A stretch of DNA of 64,000 nt from Gemmobacter caeruleus. Lineage in GTDB: Bacteria > Pseudomonadota > Alphaproteobacteria > Rhodobacterales > Rhodobacteraceae. The stretch covers positions 124,001 through 188,000 of the forward strand of contig NZ_VKKX01000033.1 of the NCBI RefSeq assembly GCF_008271655.1, in the 5' to 3' direction. A model generated the notes under the pieces. That model was not told the DNA's origin and made no database searches. It worked only from the letters and a program-made list of their open reading frames with translations. A program made the position numbers and the translations under genes. How positions within the stretch are numbered: position 1 is the stretch's first letter; each line of letters starts with the position of its first letter. This document shows positions 25,109 through 34,074 of this stretch, piece by piece.

Positions 25109-27547
25109 ATGAAGATTCTGTCTGTGATCGACACCGGGGTCACCCGGCTGCTGAGCCTTGTCTATACGCATCGGCTCAAGACCCTGCCGCTCGTGCTTGG
25201 GTTGATCTTTTTCTACGTCGCCAGCAATCTGCCCACCATCCAGAAGGATGGCCGGGTCGAGGCTTTCATGCATCCGCAAGACCCCGCGCTGCTGTCCTAT
25301 TATGCGATGCGGCGTGAATTCGGCCAGGATAACCGTCTGGTGATCGCCGTGGCCGCGCCGGATGTGTTCGACCGCGAATTCCTCACCCGGTTCAGCGCGC
25401 TGCATAACGAGATTGCCGAGGGCGTGCCCTATATCTCGGAGATTTTCAGCCCCTACAATATTCCCTTCATCGAATATGAGGGCGGCGGCGTCTATCTGGA
25501 ACAACTGGTGCGCAACATGCTTCTGCGCGGGCGCGACCCGCACGAGCTGCGCGATCGTATCCTCGATACGCCGCTCTATCGCAATTTCATCATTTCGGCC
25601 GATGGCAAGACGGCGGCGATCGTGATCGAGCCCTATCGCTATGCGCCCGATGCCTCGGACTGCATCCCCGATCCGTCCAGCGGACATATCTGCACGCCGA
25701 AGGTGGTTCCGGTGGAGGAGCGCCGCCTGCTGGGCGCCCCGCAATATGCCGAGATGGAAACCGCCGCGCAGCAGATCATCGACCGCTATCAGGCCGAAGG
25801 GTTCGATATCCACATGGCCGGCGCGCCGGTGGTCAGCACCGAGATCGTGCGCATGATGGAACGTGACATGCCGCGTTTCACCCTGGCTTGCGTCATCATC
25901 ACGCTGATCACCATGTTCGCGATGACGCGCAGCGTGATCGTGTCGCTGGGCAGCCTGCTGACCTTTGTCACCTCCGTCTTTTCGACCCTTGCCACGGTGG
26001 CGGCGACGGGCGTGGCGATGACGCCGCCGACCCAGCTTCTGATCCCGATGACGCTGGTCGTGGGGCTTTGCACCTATATCCATTTCATCACCGCGCTTTT
26101 GCGGGCGCGGGCCGAACATGGCGAGGGCAAATCGGCGCTGGCCGCCGCCGTGCAGCGCTGCCATGTGCCGATCCTGTTCGCGGCGCTGACCACTGCCGGC
26201 GGTCTGGCCGGGCTGATCGTTTCGCCGCTGGCGCCGATTTCCGATCTGGGCCGTTTCGGGCTGGTCTCGGTCGCGGTGTCCTATGTGCTGGCGCTGTTCT
26301 GGGCCACCATGGCCTACCGTTTCCTGCCGCGCCGCTTTCTTGACCGGCAGACGGCCGAGCCGGGGCGCGTCGCGCGGGCCATGCAGCGCATCGCCACGGC
26401 CAGCGCCGCCTCTCCGGTCAAGGCGCTGTCGCTGTCGCTTCTGGTCAGCGCGATCTTCGCCTTTGGCATCCTGCGGCTGGATTATTCGCATAACTCGCTG
26501 CTCTGGCTGCCCAAGGACAACAAGGCCCGCGTCTCCACCGAGTTCATCGACGCGCATTACCACGGCAGCGTGAACCTGGAGCTGATCATCTCGCCCCGCG
26601 ACGGGCTGGATTTCCGCGATGCCACCTTGCTGCAACGCATCGAGGATACGGCGCGCAAGGTGCCGGGGCTGGTCAACATCCCGATCGGTCGCCATACCAG
26701 CATGATTTCCTTCATTGAGGAAACCAACCAGGCCATTCACGACGGCGATATCGCCGCGCGCAAGCTGCCCGGGCAGGAACAGATCTGGGATCAGGTCCTG
26801 TTGCTGGAAGGGCAGGGCAATGACGACATGAAACGGTATGTCAGCCTTGACTACGACACGGGCCGGGTTTCGTTCCAGACGCCCTGGCTGGAGGCGAAGC
26901 TCTATACCGATGTGATTGCCACCATCGAGGGCGAGTTTCGCGCCGCGATCGGGGATCGCGCGGATGTCCATGCCACGGGGCTGATCGCGTTGCTGGCGCA
27001 AACCTCTGCTGCGGTGCTGTCCAGCGTGACGGAAAGCTATGCGATGTCGCTGCTGATCGTGACGGTCTGCATGATGCTGGCGCTGCGCTCGGTGGGCTGG
27101 GGGCTGGTCAGCATGGTGCCCAACGTCCTGCCCTTTGTCGTGCTGCTGGGGATCATGGGCTATGCCGGCATTCCGCTGGATACTTTCACGATCCTCATCG
27201 GCGGTATCATCACCGGCATCATCGTGGATGACACGCTGCACCTGTTCCATACCGTGCGGCACAAGACCGAGGAGGGCGCGGGCGTCGTCGATGCCGTGCG
27301 CAGCACCTTTACCGAGGTCGGCGATGCCGTGGCGGTGACCACCCTGGTGGTGATGGCAAGCTTTGCGGTCTTCATGCTGTCGGGCATGGCGAATATCCGG
27401 GCCTTCGGTCTCTTGATGGTCACGGGGTCGGCGCTGGCTCTGGCGGCGGATGTGGTTCTGGGGCCGGCGGTCATCGCCTTGTTCCGCCGTCGCAGCGATG
27501 CGGCGCGGGCACCGGCCATGCAGGTTTCCGATGCTGCCGCATCCTGA
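25109..27547 (+). CDS. MMPL/RND family exporter
   Basis: This 812-residue inner-membrane transporter has the RND layout: a first membrane helix, a periplasmic domain, six helices, and then a repeat of the same. The ATG at 25109 was chosen for its upstream GGGAG and its MKILSVIDTG start. The second half contains GGIITGIIVDDTLHLFHTVR, the proton-relay region of MMPL proteins. It follows the LolA-like gene and overlaps the UbiD-like gene. The MMPL plus LolA-like pair recalls aryl polyene clusters, where it moves pigment to the outer membrane. Confidence 0.9.
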   Translation: MKILSVIDTGVTRLLSLVYTHRLKTLPLVLGLIFFYVASNLPTIQKDGRVEAFMHPQDPALLSYYAMRREFGQDNRLVIAVAAPDVFDREFLTRFSALHNEIAEGVPYISEIFSPYNIPFIEYEGGGVYLEQLVRNMLLRGRDPHELRDRILDTPLYRNFIISADGKTAAIVIEPYRYAPDASDCIPDPSSGHICTPKVVPVEERRLLGAPQYAEMETAAQQIIDRYQAEGFDIHMAGAPVVSTEIVRMMERDMPRFTLACVIITLITMFAMTRSVIVSLGSLLTFVTSVFSTLATVAATGVAMTPPTQLLIPMTLVVGLCTYIHFITALLRARAEHGEGKSALAAAVQRCHVPILFAALTTAGGLAGLIVSPLAPISDLGRFGLVSVAVSYVLALFWATMAYRFLPRRFLDRQTAEPGRVARAMQRIATASAASPVKALSLSLLVSAIFAFGILRLDYSHNSLLWLPKDNKARVSTEFIDAHYHGSVNLELIISPRDGLDFRDATLLQRIEDTARKVPGLVNIPIGRHTSMISFIEETNQAIHDGDIAARKLPGQEQIWDQVLLLEGQGNDDMKRYVSLDYDTGRVSFQTPWLEAKLYTDVIATIEGEFRAAIGDRADVHATGLIALLAQTSAAVLSSVTESYAMSLLIVTVCMMLALRSVGWGLVSMVPNVLPFVVLLGIMGYAGIPLDTFTILIGGIITGIIVDDTLHLFHTVRHKTEEGAGVVDAVRSTFTEVGDAVAVTTLVVMASFAVFMLSGMANIRAFGLLMVTGSALALAADVVLGPAVIALFRRRSDAARAPAMQVSDAAAS

Positions 27548-28898
27548 CCGCGATATCGACCTGGCCGCGTGCGACATGCGCGCGGCCATCGCGGCCTCTG
27601 GCGGCGGTCTGCGTCGCCCGGCGATGTCCCCCGATGCAGCGGCGGCCGAAGTGGCGGCGCGCTTTGTCGGGCCGCCGGCGCGACCGCGGCAGGGCGATGA
27701 GCCGGTGCTGATCTATCCGCAAGGGGCCGCGCCGGCCCTTTGCTTCGGTCTTTATGGCGGCGAGCGGCGGGTGCGGGACTGGCTGCCCGGCCTGCCCGGG
27801 CGCATCGCGCCCGGCCCGCTGGCGGGCTTTGCCGGTGTGGCGCCCCGATGGGCCAAAACCGGCTTGCACGCGGAGCGGCCGGTTGACCTGACCGCCCTGC
27901 CAGTGCCGCAGGTCACGCCGCGCGATGCGGGCCGCTATCTGACCATGGGCTTTGTCATGGCCCAGGCCCCTGACGGCAGCATGGCCATTTCCGCGCATCG
28001 CATGCTGATCCTTGGCCCGGATCGTCTGGGGATCTGGATGCTGCCGGGCCGCGCCTTGCGTCAGTTGGCCCAAGCGGCACATGACGCCGGGCGGTCGTTG
28101 CCGGTCACGATCAATATCGGCGTGCCGCCGGCTGTTGCGATTGCGGCCGCCACCTCCACCGCGACACTGCCGCGAGCGCTGGACAAGCTGGCGATCGCCG
28201 GGGCATTGGCGGGCAGGCCGATTTCGCTGACGCGGGGAAGCGCGGCGCCGTTCCTGACCCACGCCGAAATCGTGCTGGAGGCGGAGCTGACCACCGATAC
28301 TGTGCCAGAGGCCCTGCCCGGCGCCCCCCTCGCGGGGTCGATGCCAGAGTTTCTGGGCTATGACGGGCATGGCGTGCCTGAGCTGCATGTGCTGCGCCTG
28401 ACGCGGTGCCTGACGCGCCCCGATGCGCTGTTCCAGACGGTGATCGGGCCGGGGCGTGAACAGTCGGTCATCCTGGGCCTGGGTGGCGCCTTGTCGCTGG
28501 GCCTGGCGCTGTCGCCGGATTGGGGGCTGCATGATCTGCGCTTTGCCCCTGCGGGGGGCGGGATGCTCTTGCTCTATGCGGCGCTGGCGGGGGATGGCCC
28601 CCGCGATCTGGCGGCGCTGGCGCGGGCCATGGCCGGGGTTTGCCCCTTTCTGAAGACCGTGGTCTTTGTCGATGACGACATCGACATTTCCTGCGATGAG
28701 GATGTGCTTTGGGCGCTGACCACCCGCGCCCAGCTTGCGCAGGATTGCCACGCCCTGCCCGGCTTTCGTCCGCTGGGCATGGACCCGTCGCAATCGCCCG
28801 AATGGCAGGCGGCGCGGGGCACCAGCGTGTTCAAATCCTATGTCGATGCCACAGTTCCGCCGCCACTGCGCCCGGCATTCCGGCGGGCGCTGCCATGA
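27531..28898 (+). CDS. UbiD-family decarboxylase
   Basis: UbiD enzymes use prenylated FMN to (de)carboxylate aromatic or alpha,beta-unsaturated acids. The 455-residue protein contains ISAHRMLILGPDRLG (the conserved Arg), HAEIVLEAEL and PEFLGYDGHG (the glutamates of the Glu-Arg-Glu site), and a C-terminal VFKSYVDATVP block. Its start overlaps the exporter by 17 bases. A UbiX partner is encoded at 29827. Possible substrates in context are pyrrole-2-carboxyl, anthranilate or indole carboxylates; which one is unknown. Confidence 0.86.
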   Translation: MLPHPDRDIDLAACDMRAAIAASGGGLRRPAMSPDAAAAEVAARFVGPPARPRQGDEPVLIYPQGAAPALCFGLYGGERRVRDWLPGLPGRIAPGPLAGFAGVAPRWAKTGLHAERPVDLTALPVPQVTPRDAGRYLTMGFVMAQAPDGSMAISAHRMLILGPDRLGIWMLPGRALRQLAQAAHDAGRSLPVTINIGVPPAVAIAAATSTATLPRALDKLAIAGALAGRPISLTRGSAAPFLTHAEIVLEAELTTDTVPEALPGAPLAGSMPEFLGYDGHGVPELHVLRLTRCLTRPDALFQTVIGPGREQSVILGLGGALSLGLALSPDWGLHDLRFAPAGGGMLLLYAALAGDGPRDLAALARAMAGVCPFLKTVVFVDDDIDISCDEDVLWALTTRAQLAQDCHALPGFRPLGMDPSQSPEWQAARGTSVFKSYVDATVPPPLRPAFRRALP

Positions 28899-28917
28899 CG
28901 CAGGCGCGCCCGCGTCA
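28896..28917. terminator. 22-bp palindrome spanning both convergent stop codons
   Basis: TGACGC-A-GGCGCGCC-C-GCGTCA is palindromic except for the A/C pair. Its two ends are the stop codons of the UbiD-like gene and of the facing response-regulator gene. No T-run follows. It probably folds in both transcripts as a bidirectional stop. Confidence 0.5.
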
Positions 28918-29682
28918 GGTAGCGTTTTCGGTCAGGGTGCCCACCAGCGAATAGCCCCGGCCGCGCACGGTGCGAATGAAATCGGCTGCCGCGCCCGCCT
29001 CCTTGATCTTGTTGCGCAGGCGGTAAATCAGCGCGTCGATACTGCGCGTATAGATCACGCTGGAGCCGTGGACCCGTTCCAGCAGCGCGTCGCGGCTGAG
29101 AATTTCGCCGGGTGTGGTGGCCATGGTGGCGATCAGTTCGAATTCCATCGAGGTGATGGTCAGCCGCACCCCGTTGACCAGAACCTGCGCCCGTTGCGGG
29201 TCGATGGTCAGCACGTTGCCATCCAGATGCAGCTGGCGCTGACCGCCCGCCGCGGCCGGCCCTGCCTCGGCAGGGGCCGGGGCAATATCGCCGTCGCGGG
29301 CGTCGCTGGCACCGACCCGCCGCAACACCGCGTTGATGCGGGCGACCAGTTCGCGGGGCTCGAAGGGCTTTTTCACATAATCATCGGCGCCGGTCTCCAG
29401 CCCGACGACCATATCGGTCAGATCGGTCCGGGCGGTCAGCATGATGATGGGGGTGTCGCGATAGCTCGCATTGCTGAAGCGAATCTTCTGGCACATCTGC
29501 AAGCCGTTGACCTGGGGCAGCATGATGTCCAGCAGGATGATGTCGTAGCTGTCGCTTTCCAGCGCCTTGAAGCCGGCATCGGGGGTGTGAACGGTATCGA
29601 GATCAATGCTGTATTTGGTCAGGACGACATGCATCAGATCAGCCAATTCGACATCGTCGTCGATCAGCAGCGCTTTAACCAT
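28915..29682 (-). CDS. Orphan OmpR-family response regulator
   Basis: The 255-residue regulator has a complete receiver: LLIDDDVE, acceptor Asp in IILLDIMLPQVNG, Thr in IIMLTARTD, and Lys in DDYVKKPFE. An unusually Ala/Pro/Gly-rich linker (about residues 130-148) and a winged helix ending TVRGRGYSLVG follow. No kinase gene is adjacent, so the kinase at 10101 or another must serve it. A strong AGGAAGGAG site precedes the ATG, and the short upstream region has repeated TAGGAAG elements that could be for autoregulation. Its place inside the island suggests pathway control. Confidence 0.9.
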   Translation of the reverse strand: MVKALLIDDDVELADLMHVVLTKYSIDLDTVHTPDAGFKALESDSYDIILLDIMLPQVNGLQMCQKIRFSNASYRDTPIIMLTARTDLTDMVVGLETGADDYVKKPFEPRELVARINAVLRRVGASDARDGDIAPAPAEAGPAAAGGQRQLHLDGNVLTIDPQRAQVLVNGVRLTITSMEFELIATMATTPGEILSRDALLERVHGSSVIYTRSIDALIYRLRNKIKEAGAAADFIRTVRGRGYSLVGTLTENAT

Positions 29683-29826
29683 GTCACTCTCCTTCCTAAA
29701 TGACCTAACGGAAGTCTTCCTAGTAATAGCGCAGCTCTAGCATCCGGAGCGCGAAAATTGAAGGAAGATTTGACCGCTGTGGTTGAGTACGCGGTTCCTT
29801 CGGCAGAATTGTGACAGCGTTAACAT

Positions 29827-30459
29827 TCAGGCCGGGCTTTCTGCCTGCCAGCGATGCAGTTCCGGAACGGCGATGCCGGCCAGATCCAGCGCGCGCGCAG
29901 CCATCTGGGTGATCATGTCATCCAGCGTCGCCGGGCGCAGGTAGAATGCCGGGACGGGGGGCATGATGATGGCCCCGTTGCGCGTCGCCTGATCCATCAG
30001 CGCGATATGCCCGGCATGGAACGGCGTTTCGCGCAGCATCAGCACCAGGCGGCGGCGTTCTTTCAGGCAGACATCGGCGGCGCGCGCGATCAGGTTGTCG
30101 CCATGGCAATGCGCGATGGCACTGAGCGTCTTGACCGTGCAGGGCGCGACCAGCATCCCGTCTGTCGCAAAAGACCCCGAAGCGATGGAGGCGCCGATAT
30201 CGCCATGCGGATGGACGTGATCGGCCATGGCGCGCACGGCTTCGGGGCGAAGATCGGTTTCCGCCCGCAACGTCCGCAGCCCCGCGGCTGACAGGATCAG
30301 ATGGGTTTCCACCCCGGGCAGCGGTTGCAGCAATTGCAGCGCGCGCACGCCGATCATCACGCCCGAGGCGCCGGTGATGCCGATGATGAACCGCCGGCGC
30401 GGCGACGGGTCGGGCGCGGGGCGAAAGCGGTGATCGTGATAGGACAGGTCGGCAGGCAT
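29827..30459 (-). CDS. UbiX-like flavin prenyltransferase
   Basis: UbiX makes prenylated FMN, the cofactor of UbiD enzymes. The 210-residue protein has IIGITGASGVMIGVRALQLL, SGSFATDGMLVAPCTVKTLS and LMLRETPFHAGHIALM, all family marks. Two ATGs in tandem precede it; the second (30459) has the better spacing from AGGAG. The N-terminus carries a short extra basic segment (HDHRFRPAPDPSPRR). It is close to the UbiD gene and presumably serves it. Confidence 0.9.
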   Translation of the reverse strand: MPADLSYHDHRFRPAPDPSPRRRFIIGITGASGVMIGVRALQLLQPLPGVETHLILSAAGLRTLRAETDLRPEAVRAMADHVHPHGDIGASIASGSFATDGMLVAPCTVKTLSAIAHCHGDNLIARAADVCLKERRRLVLMLRETPFHAGHIALMDQATRNGAIIMPPVPAFYLRPATLDDMITQMAARALDLAGIAVPELHRWQAESPA

Positions 30460-30470
30460 CATACGCTCCT

Positions 30471-31079
30471 TCAGACCGTTGCGAACAGAAGCTTGGCGCC
30501 CAGGCCGAGGAATGACGCGGCAAAGCAATAGCGCATGCCGGTCATGGCGGCGGGCCGTTCGATGATGCGCTTGCGTGCCAGCGTGGCGGCGAAGCCATAG
30601 ATCAGGAACACGATCAACGTCATCAGGGTAAAGACCATGCCCAGCCGGAACATCTGCAAGGTCGCGCCGGGTTGGGCCGGATCGACAAATTGCGGCAGGA
30701 AGGCCAGAAAGAACATCGACAGTTTCGGGTTCAGGATGTTGATGAACACCCCCCGCCAGACAATCTGCCAGAAGCTGGAGGTATCCTCATGGCCGACGCG
30801 GAGCGAACTGCGGTCGCGCAGCGTCATCCAGGCCAGATAGACGAGATACAGCGCGCCGGCATATTTCAGCGCGTTGAACAGGGCGGGGCTGGTTTCCAGC
30901 ACCGCCGCAAGCCCCAGAAGCCCCGCGAACATCGGCGGCAAGGTGCCCAGCGTGCCGCCGATGGCCGAGGCCAGCGCGGCATTGCGCCCCCCGGAAAGGG
31001 CGCAGGCCAGGGTAAAGACCACGCCGGTTCCGGGCGCGATCACGACGATCAGGGATGTCAGCAGGAATTCCAGGGTCAT
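30471..31079 (-). CDS. LysE/RhtB-family exporter
   Basis: This 202-residue inner-membrane protein has about six hydrophobic segments and the family N-terminus TSLIVVIAPGTGVVFTLACA, followed by FLGLGAKLLFA at the end. The family exports amino acids such as lysine, threonine and homoserine lactones. It lies between trpB and ubiX on the minus strand, so it could export an amino acid-like product or relieve tryptophan overflow. Confidence 0.9.
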   Translation of the reverse strand: MTLEFLLTSLIVVIAPGTGVVFTLACALSGGRNAALASAIGGTLGTLPPMFAGLLGLAAVLETSPALFNALKYAGALYLVYLAWMTLRDRSSLRVGHEDTSSFWQIVWRGVFINILNPKLSMFFLAFLPQFVDPAQPGATLQMFRLGMVFTLMTLIVFLIYGFAATLARKRIIERPAAMTGMRYCFAASFLGLGAKLLFATV

Positions 31080-31095
31080 TGCGGCGGTTCCGGGA

Positions 31096-32319
31096 TCACA
31101 GGGCCAGCGTCTTGATGACGAAGTCGATATCCTTGTCGCCGCGGCCGCTGAGGTTCACGAGGATCGACTGGTCGGGCTGCATCCTGGGGGCCTGACGCAG
31201 CGCATAGGCGACGGCATGGGCGCTTTCCAGCGCGGGGATGATGCCTTCGCGGCGTGACAGGGTCATGAAGGCGTCAAACGCCTCGGTATCGGTGGCGGAT
31301 TCATAGCGCGCCCGGCCGATATCCTTGAGGTGGCAATGCTGCGGCCCGACGCCCGGGTAATCCAGCCCGGAGGCGACGGAATGCACCGGCAGCGGTTCCC
31401 CCTTGTCGTCCTGAAGGTAATAGCAGCGGAAGCCGTGCATGGTGCCGGGCTTGCCCAGCGTCAGGGTGGCGGCGTGCTTGTCGGTATCAAGGCCGTGGCC
31501 CGCGGGTTCGATGCCGACCAGCGCCACCTCTGCCGCGTCGATGAAGCCGCTGAACAGGCCGATGGCGTTGGAGCCGCCGCCGACACAGGCCGTGACCTCG
31601 GTCGGCAGGGCGCCGGTCATCTCGGTGAACTGGCGGCGCGCCTCGGTGCCCACGACCGACTGGAAGCCCTGCACCATGCGCGGATAGGGCGCCGGCCCGG
31701 TGACCGAGCCGATGGCGAAGAAGGTGTTTTCCGGGTCTTGCATGTAGGATTCAAAGGCGCTGTCCACCGCGTCCTTCAGGGTGCCGGTGCCACGCGACAC
31801 GGGCACCAGCTTGCAGCCCAGGATCTTCATGCGCGAGACATTGGGGTGTTCCTTGGCGATATCCACCACGCCCATGTGAATCTCGCATTCGATGCCCACC
31901 AGCGCGGCAGCGGTGGCAAGCGCCACGCCGTGCTGGCCGGCGCCGGTTTCCGCCAGCACGCGCTTCTTGCCCATGCGCTTGGCCAGCAGCACCTCGCCGA
32001 TGCAATGGTTGATCTTGTGGGCGCCGGTATGGTTCAGATCCTCGCGCTTGAAATAGATCTGCGCCCCGCCGCAATCGGCCGAAAGGTTGCGCGCGTGATA
32101 GATCGGGCTGGGGCGGCCGACATAGGTCGCGCGCAGCCGCAACATTTCCGACTGAAACTCGGGGTCGGTCATGGCGGTATCATAGGCCGCACCGATTTCA
32201 GCCAGCAGGGCCGCGACGCGCGCGTCGTCGATGGGGCCGCCATAGGCGCCGAAATAGCCCTGCGCATCGGGCACAAGCGTGGCATTCGGGGCGGGGTCGA
32301 TCCATTGCTGAATATTCAT
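31096..32319 (-). CDS. trpB: Tryptophan synthase beta chain
   Basis: TrpB is the PLP enzyme that condenses indole and serine to tryptophan. The 407-residue protein looks functional: PLP lysine in [10 protein letters not shown], catalytic Glu in [11 protein letters not shown], the phosphate loop in [10 protein letters not shown] and the C-terminal [11 protein letters not shown]. It is the best conserved of the trp homologues here, unlike the TrpD and TrpC homologues. It is separated from trpA (22312) and heads its own minus-strand unit with lysE and ubiX, divergent from the MFS-trpE operon. Confidence 0.95.
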   Translation of the reverse strand: MNIQQWIDPAPNATLVPDAQGYFGAYGGPIDDARVAALLAEIGAAYDTAMTDPEFQSEMLRLRATYVGRPSPIYHARNLSADCGGAQIYFKREDLNHTGAHKINHCIGEVLLAKRMGKKRVLAETGAGQHGVALATAAALVGIECEIHMGVVDIAKEHPNVSRMKILGCKLVPVSRGTGTLKDAVDSAFESYMQDPENTFFAIGSVTGPAPYPRMVQGFQSVVGTEARRQFTEMTGALPTEVTACVGGGSNAIGLFSGFIDAAEVALVGIEPAGHGLDTDKHAATLTLGKPGTMHGFRCYYLQDDKGEPLPVHSVASGLDYPGVGPQHCHLKDIGRARYESATDTEAFDAFMTLSRREGIIPALESAHAVAYALRQAPRMQPDQSILVNLSGRGDKDIDFVIKTLAL

Positions 32320-32844
32320 TCGTTTATCCTCTCGCAGGTGGGGCGCTGTGGGTCAGCGGATGTTCGGGGCAGTGATCCTGTCGGACGCTAACGAGAGTTC
32401 GGGTGGAGAAGTGTGCAGAATTGTCATCTTCTTTGCGAATGATTGCAGACCCGCGCCATTCGGCCAGATCCACGCGAATGCGTATGGAAATCGGCAGAAA
32501 TTTGTGCATTTTCAGTATCTTGAAGATGCGCCCCCGCATGCTGGACGCCCGCCGGGTCGTTGCCGCGTCACCTTGTCTGGCCCGGGCGTGGCATTGCATC
32601 ACATTGCGTGATCAGCCACGAATGCAGCGTCGCGAAAAAACACCTTTTGCTGTTTGAAGGCCCGCCATGCCCGCCCCTAGGGTGAGGTCATGGCCCGAGG
32701 TGACGGAACGAGCTGCCGCCACCTTTCCGCCGCGCAGAGTTATCAGATTTCAGATCCGTTCCGGGCTTGCCGGTGCGCGGTTCCGGCCATCGCGGGATGG
32801 GCCGGCCGGGTATCGACATGCGCGGTGGACAGACAGGACCGCAA
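32320..32844. promoter_or_regulatory. Divergent intergenic region between trpB and the MFS-trpE operon
   Basis: This 525-base region should contain promoters for both directions. It holds GGCAGAAATTTGTGC (32491-32505 area) and TGCAGAATTGTC (32414 area), which resemble the GCAGAATT-type dyads at 23913-23927. It also holds TTTGCTGTTTGA (32646-32657), shared with 4929-4940. No convincing Trp-rich leader peptide or attenuator was found, and the short open frames here look non-coding. An AGGA site lies seven bases before the ATG at 32845. Confidence 0.45.
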
Positions 32845-34074
32845 ATGGAACAGGCACCGCGCCGCATCACCTGGATTGCCTTCGCTCTCAACTTCATCGT
32901 CTATTCCGAGAATTTCGTCGTGGCGCCCTTTCTGCGCCGCCTGGCGGAGCTGACCGGATCGACCCCCGCCGCCATGGCCAATCTGGTGCTGGTCTATACT
33001 TTGGGGATCGGCTTCGGGGCCCTGCTGCTTGGCCCGCTGGGCGACCGCTATGGCCGCCGGCCCATGCTGCTGGCGGGGCTGGGCGCCTTTGCGCTGTTCA
33101 CCGGCCTGACCGGCGCTGTCAGCGGATATGAAGCGCTGATCGTCACCCGCGCGCTGTGCGGTGTTGCGGCGGGGGTGCTGCTGTCCAGCCTGATGGCCTA
33201 CATGGCCGATATCTTTATCGCCGCCGGCCGGCTGGAGGCCATGCCGGGCGCCATGGGCACCGCGATGGGGGGCATCTTTGCCGCCATCGTTTTCGGCGTG
33301 CCCGCGGGCATCTATGCGGGCTATCTGGTGGACTGGAGCCTTGCCTTCTTCGTGCTGGCCTTGCTGGCGGTGGTGGTGCTGGCGCTGGTCGCGCTGGCGC
33401 TGCCTGCGGTGCCGGGGATGAAAAGCGGCCTCTCCTATCTGGGCCTGCTGACCTCGGGCTTCCGTCTGTTCACCGAGCCGCGCCTGTTGCTGATCGGGGC
33501 GAGCTTCTTTCTGTTCCAGTTCGTCGCGACGGCCTTCGGCACGCATTCGCCGGCCTGGATCCTGTCGCATGGTATCGGGCTGGACATGCTGGCGCTGCTC
33601 TATGCCGCCACGGGGGCCGTGTCGGTGCTGGCCGCGCTGCGCTCTGGCGCGCTGATCGGGCGGATCGGACCGGCGGTCGCGCTGCTGCTGACCAATGCGG
33701 TCGTGCTGGTCACGTTGATCGGCATCGCGATGGCGGGTTTCGGGCTGGTGCCGCTGGGGCTGCTGCTGGCGGCCTATCTGGCCGGGCTTGCGGTGCGCAT
33801 GGGGCTGATCCAGGCCATCGCCACTTCGTCGGTGGATCGCATGGCGCGCGGGCGCTTCATGGGGATCAACAACTTCCTGATGCAGATGGGGTCTTCGGCG
33901 GGGGTCTGGTTGCTGACGCTGACCTTGCGCACGGTGCCCGACCCTGACGCCGCCTTTCGCATCGGCGTGCTGGGCCTGGCGGGGGTGACGCTGGTGTCGC
34001 TGCTGCTGGGGCTGGTGCTGCTCAATCCGCTGCGCCGCGCGACGCCCGCCGCGCCGGGCAAAGGGGCCGCATGA
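32845..34074 (+). CDS. Major facilitator superfamily transporter
   Basis: The 409-residue protein has about 12 membrane helices and the MFS loop motif LLGPLGDRYGRRPMLLAG between helices 2 and 3, typical of drug/metabolite exporters. The ATG at 32845 (MEQAPRR) has AGGA upstream; longer in-frame starts exist. It heads the operon with trpE, trpG, ligase and other enzymes, so it may export the product or an intermediate. Confidence 0.88.
   Translation: MEQAPRRITWIAFALNFIVYSENFVVAPFLRRLAELTGSTPAAMANLVLVYTLGIGFGALLLGPLGDRYGRRPMLLAGLGAFALFTGLTGAVSGYEALIVTRALCGVAAGVLLSSLMAYMADIFIAAGRLEAMPGAMGTAMGGIFAAIVFGVPAGIYAGYLVDWSLAFFVLALLAVVVLALVALALPAVPGMKSGLSYLGLLTSGFRLFTEPRLLLIGASFFLFQFVATAFGTHSPAWILSHGIGLDMLALLYAATGAVSVLAALRSGALIGRIGPAVALLLTNAVVLVTLIGIAMAGFGLVPLGLLLAAYLAGLAVRMGLIQAIATSSVDRMARGRFMGINNFLMQMGSSAGVWLLTLTLRTVPDPDAAFRIGVLGLAGVTLVSLLLGLVLLNPLRRATPAAPGKGAA

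Noticed and set aside
12771-27547. Standard aryl polyene cluster
   Set aside because: The KS pair, LolA-like protein and MMPL exporter fit, but ketoreductase, acyltransferase, ammonia-lyase and ApeI/ApeP-type dehydratases are missing, and trp, UbiD and AfsA genes are foreign to that class.
24116-27589. Very long open frame on the minus strand opposite the MMPL exporter and LolA-like genes
   Set aside because: It mirrors the codon structure of real plus-strand genes in GC-rich DNA, is rich in His, Arg and Gln, and has no recognisable domain or ribosome site.
32324-32602. Short minus-strand frame as a possible trp leader peptide
   Set aside because: It lacks consecutive tryptophan codons and attenuator-like alternative stems, and its composition is not protein-like.
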